NCBI GenBank assembly: GCA_030672305.1
Contig: DAOVGR010000084.1
Location: 1-64,000 of the forward strand
Source of the DNA: Thermoplasmatales archaeon
Lineage (GTDB): Archaea > Thermoplasmatota > E2 > DHVEG-1
Direction of reading: 5' to 3'
DNA: 64,000 nt
The notes beneath the pieces were generated by a model. It worked only from the letters and a program-made list of their open reading frames with translations, had not been told where the DNA came from and ran no database searches. Below are positions 38,640 to 46,772 of this stretch, piece after piece. Both the position numbers and the translations under genes were made by a program. Positions within the stretch are counted from its first letter, which is position 1. Each line of letters starts with the position of its first letter.

Positions 38640-39074
38640 ATGATAAAGATGGACACCGATAGACTTAATCGCTACAAAGAAAAAATCGATATCATAGAAA
38701 AACGAATACAAGAAGCAGAAGAATGGTCAAATATCTCTTCAGACAAATTCGTACAAGATGAACGTACGAAACTTGCAACATATAAAGCATTTCAAGAAAT
38801 TGCCGAATCCTGTATGGATATCATTGCAATGGCCTGCAAAGATGTTAAGATTCTTCCAAAAGACGATTACACAAATATAGAAAAACTGAGTGTAAAACTA
38901 AAACTTGATAAACAAGCACTGCAAGAGGTGAACGGATTAAGAAACAGATTAATCCACCGGTATAACAAAACTGATGACCTCATCGCATTACAAAGTATAA
39001 AAGAGCTTTTACCAGAGGTTAACAGGTTTATAGAGGTTGTAAAGAAATGGATAAAAAGCTTGTTAACAAAATAA
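38640..39074 (+). CDS. HepT-like HEPN toxin (DUF86)
   Basis: RLNRYKEKIDIIEKRIQEAEEW; LRNRLIHRYNKTDDLIALQSI (R-x4-H-type motif). Confidence 0.88.
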   Translation: MIKMDTDRLNRYKEKIDIIEKRIQEAEEWSNISSDKFVQDERTKLATYKAFQEIAESCMDIIAMACKDVKILPKDDYTNIEKLSVKLKLDKQALQEVNGLRNRLIHRYNKTDDLIALQSIKELLPEVNRFIEVVKKWIKSLLTK

Positions 39075-39421
39075 AGAAAGATTTCGAACCATTCAAAGAT
39101 AGAGTCCTGGGGGTTCTACTATATGGATCTATGATAAAAGGTACCCATACTAAAAGAAGTGATATTGACATCTGTGTTGTTGCTCCTAATGAAAAACCTT
39201 TGAAACTTTTCAGAGAAACACTTCCTCTAAAATATGATGTTAAAATATTTGAAACAATGCCACTTTTTCTCCAAATTCAAATTATACAGCATCATAAGGT
39301 TATCTACGCGAAAGACAAATATGAACTCTACGAGTATTTCTACTGGTTTAGAAAACAATGGGATGACCAAAAACAAAGACAGAAAATAACAAGAAAAGAA
39401 GCAATACATATGTTTAGCTAG
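39047..39421 (+). CDS. MntA-like minimal nucleotidyltransferase antitoxin
   Basis: GVLLYGSMIKGTHTKRSDIDICVV; overlaps HepT. Confidence 0.88.
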   Translation: MDKKLVNKIKKDFEPFKDRVLGVLLYGSMIKGTHTKRSDIDICVVAPNEKPLKLFRETLPLKYDVKIFETMPLFLQIQIIQHHKVIYAKDKYELYEYFYWFRKQWDDQKQRQKITRKEAIHMFS

Positions 39422-39425
39422 AATG

Positions 39426-39842
39426 CTAGTTCTGTTGAAAGTAATTTATTTCTACTTTAATTCTATCATTATTTCCTGCTGAATTCTCATAATTTAATAT
39501 ATACTGAAGCAAGGCATATGGTTCCCTAGATTTCATAGTGTATTCTAGTTTTTTAAAAACCCGTGGAATAATCTTTTCAAAATTCTTTCTATCGTTTACC
39601 ATCTCTTTTTGTTTAACTGAACCTATATAATCTAGATCAATGTCCACGGAAAGTCTCGGTATGTCAAAATAAATGAAATTAATCGCGGTGCCTCCTTTTA
39701 ACACAATTTTATTACTGATGAAATCAACTTCGTTTATCTCCTTTAATAACTCTGTTAATCTATAGACTTTTTCTACAGTGTCCACATGAAAATTGGTTTT
39801 TACAGAAAACTCCCTCATCATCTGCCTATCAATTCTAGACAA
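39426..39842 (-). CDS. AbiEii-type nucleotidyltransferase, apparently C-terminally truncated
   Basis: NKIVLKGGTAINFIYFDIPRLSVDIDLDYIG; only 138 aa, ends INYFQQN* without the usual C-terminal half. Confidence 0.75.
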   Translation of the reverse strand: MSRIDRQMMREFSVKTNFHVDTVEKVYRLTELLKEINEVDFISNKIVLKGGTAINFIYFDIPRLSVDIDLDYIGSVKQKEMVNDRKNFEKIIPRVFKKLEYTMKSREPYALLQYILNYENSAGNNDRIKVEINYFQQN

Positions 39843-40617
39843 TCCTTGTCATCTCCTCAAAATTTTTAGGGATCATAAGATTCCATCTTTTGTTTAACCT
39901 GCATGTTTTACTTTTGTCTAAATAATAGACTTTTTTACCTATTTTTTTCCTGACTTTATTTAGAAAATCTTTTGGAGGGAAGAGTTCTTCTGCTAATGAT
40001 TCAAAAATAAACCCTGTTTTATAATAAAGAATGCTTTCATCAAATTTCTTTAGATAGTCCCATAATTTGTTATAATTAAATGAAGGGACTGATGATAGGC
40101 TTTTTGATAATTCTTCCAATCCACCAGCATATTCAATTTTTCTGATACAATCCAAAACTGTTTTTTCAATATCGCTAACCTTTAACCTTGTAGATTTATA
40201 ATGAATTTCGTTAATCCCAAAGAAGTATTTGGTTGAAACAAAATCATATGTGATACTTTGATACTCTAAAATTTGAAGATAGCTCTTTAAGGTAATGTAA
40301 ACTATGTTAAATATTGATTCAGCAAGTCCATGAAGTTCTAACGCAGAATGATGGGAAATATAATAGTTCTCTTTTAGGTTACCTGCTATCAGAAATTTAT
40401 CTGGAAAGTATCTTTTTCCAACCATATCTGGTGGCACAATGGCATATACACCTTGTCTAATTTTTTGGAAGAAACCTTTCTTTCTTAGATTTGTGATATA
40501 ATCAGCACTTTTATGTGGATCACCAAGGATTTGAATGACATCCTTTGTGTTAATAACTCTTTTTGGGTATAATTTTGAGTAGATTTTCTGTTCTGTTGGA
40601 GATAATGATATTACCAT
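39835..40617 (-). CDS. AbiEi-type antitoxin (ORF track start 40644; ATG 40617 preferred)
   Basis: LSPTEQKIYSKLYPKRVINTKDVIQILGDPHKSADYITNLRKKGFFQKIRQGVYAIVPPD; HHSALELHGLAESIFNIVYIT. Confidence 0.88.
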   Translation of the reverse strand: MVISLSPTEQKIYSKLYPKRVINTKDVIQILGDPHKSADYITNLRKKGFFQKIRQGVYAIVPPDMVGKRYFPDKFLIAGNLKENYYISHHSALELHGLAESIFNIVYITLKSYLQILEYQSITYDFVSTKYFFGINEIHYKSTRLKVSDIEKTVLDCIRKIEYAGGLEELSKSLSSVPSFNYNKLWDYLKKFDESILYYKTGFIFESLAEELFPPKDFLNKVRKKIGKKVYYLDKSKTCRLNKRWNLMIPKNFEEMTRIV

Positions 40618-40628
40618 TTTTCCCACAT

Positions 40629-40721
40629 TAATAGATATATACATCTACTTATAAAAGATTTTTGGTAATATAATGGAGATAACACTTATTTTATCAAAAT
40701 AGTAGATGCATGTATCTACTC
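40629..40721 (-). promoter_or_regulatory. Twin ~20-bp palindromes, putative AbiEi operator
   Basis: TAATAGATATATACATCTACTT (40629-40650) and TAGTAGATGCATGTATCTACTC (40700-40721), centres ~71 bp apart. Confidence 0.65.
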
Positions 40722-40891
40722 ATTCCTCACCAACATATTTCAGAAGTGTTCCCTTGTTCCCGATAACATACCCATTGGTTGATGAGAAAAAAATATTAGG
40801 ACAAACAGGAAATTAAACGTCCAGAAAACGTATTTTTTGAATGTTTAACATGATAAATGATCTAAATTAATTTTAATTCATTTCTTTTACA

Positions 40892-42032
40892 GAGAACTTT
40901 GAAAAAATCGATTTATGATCCGTCTAAGGAAAAATAAACAAGGACATTCAGAATTTTACTTTTTTTCATACATTTTTGTTGTTTTTACATCGTTTTTTGA
41001 TTTTTTCAATCTAGCTTACGCTAGGTTGGTCTCTTCAAATAGTGCAAACGATGAAGGTTGTATCCTGCACATACAAAAAGCTGTTGAACAAAAACACGAG
41101 GTACAGTCGTTAGTTTGGTTTTACCTCCTTTAAACGATCTATGTATTGTTGCATAGGGATGTTCTCCTTGTGCACGTTTTCTTTGTATACGTTTATTACG
41201 CAGTTCTTCCCATATGCTGAGTTTCCCACGAGTCATACTACCATTGCCCTTTGCTTTACAAGCTGTACCTGTAAATGCTTTATCACGATAAACAACCTCT
41301 TCATCTAATGTAGAAAGATCTACCGTTGAGTCATGCATACTTGCAGTAGTTACTGCTATTTCGCTTATGATTTTACTACCACGGTTGACTTTGGTATGAA
41401 GTTTATATCCAAAGTAACTCTTGTTATTCTTTTTAGTCCAGGATCCATCACGGTTACGACTGGTCCGTGCATCATCTCCTCGGCCAGTCATTCCTGATTG
41501 TGTTTTACCCGGATCCGCTGTGATAAAACATGCATCTTGTATCACTCCTTCTTGGATCTTGATGTTATGTTTTTCAATCTGACGTTGTAATTCTTTCCAT
41601 ATTTCAACTGCAAGACCTGTTTCTGCAAGGTATTTTCGGAATCTCCAAACTGTACTGTAATCTGGAATACTTTTAGGGAAATCTAGGAATTGCTGGAAGC
41701 TGAGACGATCGTGACATTGAAACTCCAGTTCTTCGTCACTAATATTGTACCAACTCTGAAGAAACAAGAGTTTCAACATAAGGATGCGGTTATAAAAGGG
41801 TCTACCCCGACCACGGCTATGTCGATTATAATCAGGAAACAACCTTAGAAAAGCTTTCCAATTAAGTAGTTTTTTCATTTCTTCAAGACGAGGTCGAAGT
41901 GTTTTAACTTTTTCATACTTGTTTTTCATTGCATAATCTAATAAATTCTCCATAATATCTACACCCACTGCTCTCCTGTTATTGGGTATATATTATAGGT
42001 TAATACATGTTGCTAATTTTGCAAAGTTCTCT
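40892..42032 (-). mobile_element. IS5-like insertion sequence
   Basis: Terminal inverted repeats AGAGAACTTTGAAAAA (left, approximate) and AGAGAACTTTGCAAAA (right, revcomp); encloses transposase; no clear target duplication. Confidence 0.78.
41021..41968 (-). CDS. IS5 family transposase
   Basis: LKLLFLQSWYNISDEELEFQCHDRLSFQQFLDFPKSIPDYSTVWRFRKYL; VVYRDKAFTGTACKAKGNGSMTRGKLSIWEELRNKRIQRKRAQGEHPYATI. Confidence 0.93.
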   Translation of the reverse strand: MGVDIMENLLDYAMKNKYEKVKTLRPRLEEMKKLLNWKAFLRLFPDYNRHSRGRGRPFYNRILMLKLLFLQSWYNISDEELEFQCHDRLSFQQFLDFPKSIPDYSTVWRFRKYLAETGLAVEIWKELQRQIEKHNIKIQEGVIQDACFITADPGKTQSGMTGRGDDARTSRNRDGSWTKKNNKSYFGYKLHTKVNRGSKIISEIAVTTASMHDSTVDLSTLDEEVVYRDKAFTGTACKAKGNGSMTRGKLSIWEELRNKRIQRKRAQGEHPYATIHRSFKGGKTKLTTVPRVFVQQLFVCAGYNLHRLHYLKRPT

Positions 42033-42061
42033 TAAATATATTTTTAACTGAAAATTAATGT

Positions 42062-42075
42062 TAACAAGTGTTAAT
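42062..42075. promoter_or_regulatory. TTAACA-AG-TGTTAA palindrome, copy next to the IS
   Basis: Same motif class as 44188..44201. Confidence 0.5.
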
Positions 42076-42252
42076 ATTATAATCTAATTTCATTTCCAAC
42101 ATTTTTTTTACTAATTTACCAATAGATGTATGTGATATTCCAGTATTCTACCACATCCCTATATCCATAAGCAAATATGCTAATTATAATTCATGTGAGA
42201 TGAATCCCCAAATGCGATTCCTATTTGGATAAATTAGAATAGTAATTTAAGT

Positions 42253-44127
42253 TTAACATTCTAGAATCATTGCATTGTAAAAACCAAAAATAAGATAAAT
42301 ATCCTGAGTTATTTTAATCCAATCCAGAGGTGTTCCAAAATAATTATTAGAAACTACTATTGTTTCATTGTGTTCAAGGATTCTTGGAGGGATGCTTAAC
42401 CACAATAACTTAACAGCATTAAACATGGAGTAATTAATGGATTTACGAACATTGGTAATACTTCCAAAAAGAAAAACTGTTTCTAATGAGTCTGGATATA
42501 TAATTACCACTTCTAATGGTTCTGACCAGTTAGATTCCTGACCTCTGATATCTTTTGCCTTTACCCTGATTAAATAACATCCTAAACTCCAGCTATATAT
42601 TGCATTTACTTTTACTCCAGATTCATATGGTCCTAACCATTCGCTATAGTAACCATCACCCCAATCCCATTTATACCAAACAATATCATTGTCAGAATCA
42701 TTTGTAGATGTTGTATATTCATACTTAATTCCTGCTTCACCGATGAATTCTCCAGAAGGTCTGTCTGGTGTATTTGGAGCAAAGTTTATCCATCCATATT
42801 CTTCCATAAAAGGATAATTATCTTGATTATCTCCACTAGGGATATCATATGGTATATCTCCTATACCATCACCATCATCGTCTTCTCCAGTGTAATCATC
42901 CCAGAAGTTTCCCCCTGATGGATAACCATCGTCCCAAGTGTTATTGCATCCATCATAAGCATTAGGGTTTCCATCCCCAGTATTGTTTCTAAAATTATTA
43001 TGAAATATTTCATTGTTATTACTATAATAACGAAGCCAAACCCCTGTATTGTTGTTAAAAGTAAGATTATTACCTATAATTTTATTATCGTTAGAATATT
43101 GGATTACGATGCCATGATAGTTATGATGCACATAGTTATTAAATATAAAGTTATCATTTGAGTAATAAAGGAATATACCTGTTGTTGAAAGTGAGATGGA
43201 ATTGATATTGTTCTCTGATATATGATTTTTGGACGAATCATAGAAAAAGATGCCCTCATCGTGATTATCTATTAAATTGTTATTTAATATACGATTGTTT
43301 TCGCATGAGTCATTTAATTCAATACCTTCGTCGTAATTTTTTTCAATGATATTATTAGTGATATTATTATGATGCGCATGAAAGTATAAATTGATTCCAT
43401 CATCAATATTTTCTTCTATTTTGTTATTAAAAATATTGTTATAAGATGAATCTTGTATACGGATCCCTTGAACATAATTTTCTGTTATATTGTTGTCAAT
43501 TATTTTATTATTATCACTAAAAGATAAAAGGTAAATTCCATGATTGTTGTTTAATAAAATATTGTTATTTTCTATTGTTATATTCACAGCTCCAAGAGTA
43601 AAAATTCCATTTTCATTGAAAACAATATTATTATTTTCAATGGTACAAGAATCTGAGCGAATATCAATACCAGCATAGTTTGAAGAGAGTTTAGAGTTTT
43701 GAATCGTGAATCCTAATATATACACAGAGTTTTCAATTACTTTAATAACATCGTCATTTCCTCCTCCATCAATGATCGTATTCTCCCTACTTTCACCAAT
43801 CAAATTTATAGATTTATCTATGACAACATTTTCATAATATGTTCCATTAAAAACAAACACCGTATCCCCATCACTTGCATTGTCGATGCCGTACTGAATC
43901 TTACAGAATGGATTATCTATAGTTCCATTACCGGGACCTGGACAGTTGTCATCGTCTATATACCAAGTTGTTTGTCCTATTATAATTGCAGAATTTTTTT
44001 GTGTTTCTAGAGGACTTTTAGCTATTGTAATACTCGTTCCAACAAACAGGAATATAATTCCTATTACCAAATATTTTTTTAAAATTTTCATATTTTCCAA
44101 ACCTCCCACAAATACGAAGTTATGCAT
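42253..44127 (-). CDS. Secreted parallel beta-helix + PKD protein
   Basis: FCKIQYGIDNASDGDTVFVFNGTYYENVVIDKSINLIGESRENTIIDGGG; beta-helix repeats; YKWDWGDGYYSEWLGPYESG PKD; C-terminus AMILEC. Confidence 0.88.
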   Translation of the reverse strand: MHNFVFVGGLENMKILKKYLVIGIIFLFVGTSITIAKSPLETQKNSAIIIGQTTWYIDDDNCPGPGNGTIDNPFCKIQYGIDNASDGDTVFVFNGTYYENVVIDKSINLIGESRENTIIDGGGNDDVIKVIENSVYILGFTIQNSKLSSNYAGIDIRSDSCTIENNNIVFNENGIFTLGAVNITIENNNILLNNNHGIYLLSFSDNNKIIDNNITENYVQGIRIQDSSYNNIFNNKIEENIDDGINLYFHAHHNNITNNIIEKNYDEGIELNDSCENNRILNNNLIDNHDEGIFFYDSSKNHISENNINSISLSTTGIFLYYSNDNFIFNNYVHHNYHGIVIQYSNDNKIIGNNLTFNNNTGVWLRYYSNNNEIFHNNFRNNTGDGNPNAYDGCNNTWDDGYPSGGNFWDDYTGEDDDGDGIGDIPYDIPSGDNQDNYPFMEEYGWINFAPNTPDRPSGEFIGEAGIKYEYTTSTNDSDNDIVWYKWDWGDGYYSEWLGPYESGVKVNAIYSWSLGCYLIRVKAKDIRGQESNWSEPLEVVIIYPDSLETVFLFGSITNVRKSINYSMFNAVKLLWLSIPPRILEHNETIVVSNNYFGTPLDWIKITQDIYLIFGFYNAMILEC

Positions 44128-44187
44128 ATCATCTATTAATTAAAAGTTTTCCAAATAATTAAATATATTTTTAATAAAAAATTAATG

Positions 44188-44201
44188 TTAACAGCTGTTA
44201 A
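44188..44201. promoter_or_regulatory. Perfect palindrome TTAACAGCTGTTAA upstream of secreted beta-helix gene
   Basis: Located upstream of AT-rich TATA-like AAATATATTTTTA. Confidence 0.55.
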
Positions 44202-44287
44202 TATTGTTTTAGTGATTTGATTTCAACAATTTTTTGCTATAAATCACAACATAACCGTTAATGATCCCATCCTCCTTTTTTCAAAGC

Positions 44288-44413
44288 ATGGACGAAAATA
44301 TTACAAAAATCAGGGAGTGTCTTTGGCAGATTGAGGATTCTCTAACAAAAGTGCATAGTTATCTGAGAGACGCAAAAGAGATTATTAGAAAAATAGAAGA
44401 AAAACAAAAATGA
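44288..44413 (+). CDS. Possible 41-aa coiled-coil small protein
   Basis: MDENITKIRECLWQIEDSLTKVHSYLRDAKEIIRKIEEKQK; no clear RBS. Confidence 0.35.
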   Translation: MDENITKIRECLWQIEDSLTKVHSYLRDAKEIIRKIEEKQK

Positions 44414-44497
44414 TTTTTTATAGTCTTATATTAGTTCAGGGATTATTGTTATTCCAATTGCAAGGATGTTCTATTGCATATTTGTTCCCCATAGTTC

Positions 44498-45280
44498 CTA
44501 TGGAATATCAGGGTAAGGACAATTCAATAGTATCATTAGAGAACCGCAACCGATAGCTATTGCACCAAATATAGCAGTACCTCTCATAAATCTCTCGTAT
44601 AGCCTTTGAAAAATATCAACATTCGGATATTTATCAGCTGATTCTTTAAATATTAATGCAAAAGCGAGGTAAATGCCAGTTATTACAAGAGTTGGAATAA
44701 CAATTAATGTCAAAATTCCACAAATTAGTGAATTATTCTCTAAAGGCGATTTAGGTTTAATTTCCTTATTCATCTCTTCAAGTATGGCAATTCTATCAGA
44801 TATTTCCTCATCGTTTATGATAATGTTATTAAGTTCATCCAAAACCTCTTGATTAGTAACCTCTATAGATTCCAACATCTCTAATGTTTTATCTTCACCA
44901 AGAATATTAGTGATTTCAATGCCTCCATTGTAGCATTTATCAAGATAATCATAAGTTATAGATGGTTTAGTGAAAAGCATACTAAAGAGAATTCTTGGAT
45001 TCCTTAACATCAACTTTGAGAATACACCCTTGTAATCATAATCAGAAGTGAACAGTTTGTGATTATATGGCTCTAATAAATCTTTAACATCTGCGTTATT
45101 TACTATGTCTATAATGGTCTGAAACAAGTAGTCTTTAGGTTCAGCATTTATCTTTTCTTCTGGTTGAATGGTTGCTACACTAGGTTGAACAGCAACACCA
45201 ATGAATAAAAGGATAATACCAACTACCAGCGTTTTATACAACACAACAGGCTTTTTATCCATATTTTCTTTCCTCCTCAA
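44498..45280 (-). CDS. Hypothetical secreted/membrane protein
   Basis: Signal peptide TLVVGIILLFIGVAV; two C-terminal TM segments. Confidence 0.75.
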   Translation of the reverse strand: MRRKENMDKKPVVLYKTLVVGIILLFIGVAVQPSVATIQPEEKINAEPKDYLFQTIIDIVNNADVKDLLEPYNHKLFTSDYDYKGVFSKLMLRNPRILFSMLFTKPSITYDYLDKCYNGGIEITNILGEDKTLEMLESIEVTNQEVLDELNNIIINDEEISDRIAILEEMNKEIKPKSPLENNSLICGILTLIVIPTLVITGIYLAFALIFKESADKYPNVDIFQRLYERFMRGTAIFGAIAIGCGSLMILLNCPYPDIP

Positions 45281-45436
45281 AACTATTTACTTGTAATATA
45301 ATATTTTAATTTAAATATTTCCTTAACAAGAGTTAATTAAAACAACTGTAAAAAATAATAATAATTAGAGTTATGATTTCAATATATTCTGATCAATGTT
45401 AGCAGTCTTTCCAGCATTGGGAAACGTTCTAAAAAC

Positions 45437-46768
45437 CTATAGGTCATATGGTTCTTTTGCAGGATGCCAATCAACATCAAATCTAAACGGAATTCCCAAA
45501 AAATTACCAATCATTTTCAATCCAAAAATAATCTTAGGAAGAATTCGTGATCTTCCCCAGTAGTTTCCATCCCATTTATTTCTAAATAATGAAAAATTCC
45601 AATATTTTGAAAGACCATGAATCTGGTTATCTATGAAGTTATTTTTTTTAATTAGATTAGGTTTCTTATTTTTATAGTTGTACGGCGTTGATTTGTACAT
45701 TTGAGCAGTCCATATGTTAATTCCATTAATACAATTGGTAATATTGTTCATATAACATGTGTTGTTGTATGACTCTATGCCTATGCATATACCGAAATAA
45801 TCATTTGAGACAGTATTCAAAGATATTGTGTTATTGTGTGAGTTATAGCAGATGAGAACACTGATTAACAATTCTCTTTCTTTTTTAGAAAAATTAGTTT
45901 GGGCAATATAATTTCTGAAGATACTGTTGTTACATGAATGTTTAAGCCAAAAACCATATCCCTTTTTATTATCAACAATATAATTCTCACAAAATGTGCT
46001 GTTGCATGAACGAGTTTGATCGATACCATGAAATTCATTATCAATTATTGTGTTAAGATTAACAGCGGTATTTTCTGAATTCTCAATGCGAATCCCATTC
46101 AGATTATTTATGATAGTATTTCCGGTTATATTATTGTCAGATGTCCAAGCAAATACGATCCCATTTTTTCCATTGTCTGTAATGTTATTTCCAAAAATGG
46201 CATTTCCATCTCCGCTATTTATGTAAATTCCTCCAACCTTATTTGATTTTATAACGTTATTGTAAACTTTGTTTCTATGACCTGTAATAAAAATGCCATT
46301 TCCGTTGCCGATTAGGATATTGTTTTTTATTGTATTTTCATTGCCCCCGTATTGTTTGTGTGTCACCCGGATACCAGCATATCTATAAGTGTCGTTACTA
46401 TTTCGGATTGTAAATTTACTAATATTTATGTAATTATCTGTTATAAAGACGGTATTTTCATATCCATTCCCATCAATTATGGTGGTATTTTTTTCTTCCC
46501 CTTTGAGAATAATAGGTTTATCAATAATTATACTCTCATAATATGGTGAACTATCATCATAGACAAAAACAGTATCCCCAGCATTGGCCGCATCTATTCC
46601 GTCTTGAATCATACTGTAATTATTAGGACCATACCCACCTACATAGAGTGTATTTCCTTCAAATGTAGTTGGTAAAAAATTTCTCTCCATAAATATAGTT
46701 CCTGATGCAGGTGTAATAACAGAAATCAGCAGTGTACAGATAATAATTCCAACTAATTTATTTTTCAT
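45437..46768 (-). CDS. Secreted parallel beta-helix protein, C-terminal tail apparently frameshifted
   Basis: YSMIQDGIDAANAGDTVFVYDDSSPYYESIIIDKPIILKGEEKNTTIIDGNG; beta-helix repeats; downstream out-of-frame TYRFLERFPMLERLLTLIRIY. Confidence 0.85.
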   Translation of the reverse strand: MKNKLVGIIICTLLISVITPASGTIFMERNFLPTTFEGNTLYVGGYGPNNYSMIQDGIDAANAGDTVFVYDDSSPYYESIIIDKPIILKGEEKNTTIIDGNGYENTVFITDNYINISKFTIRNSNDTYRYAGIRVTHKQYGGNENTIKNNILIGNGNGIFITGHRNKVYNNVIKSNKVGGIYINSGDGNAIFGNNITDNGKNGIVFAWTSDNNITGNTIINNLNGIRIENSENTAVNLNTIIDNEFHGIDQTRSCNSTFCENYIVDNKKGYGFWLKHSCNNSIFRNYIAQTNFSKKERELLISVLICYNSHNNTISLNTVSNDYFGICIGIESYNNTCYMNNITNCINGINIWTAQMYKSTPYNYKNKKPNLIKKNNFIDNQIHGLSKYWNFSLFRNKWDGNYWGRSRILPKIIFGLKMIGNFLGIPFRFDVDWHPAKEPYDL

Positions 46769-46772
46769 ATTG

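Noticed and set aside
40880-42040. Clean target-site duplication for the first IS5-like element
   Set aside because: Flanks (…ttttac and taaata…) do not form a convincing direct repeat, so only the TIRs are claimed.
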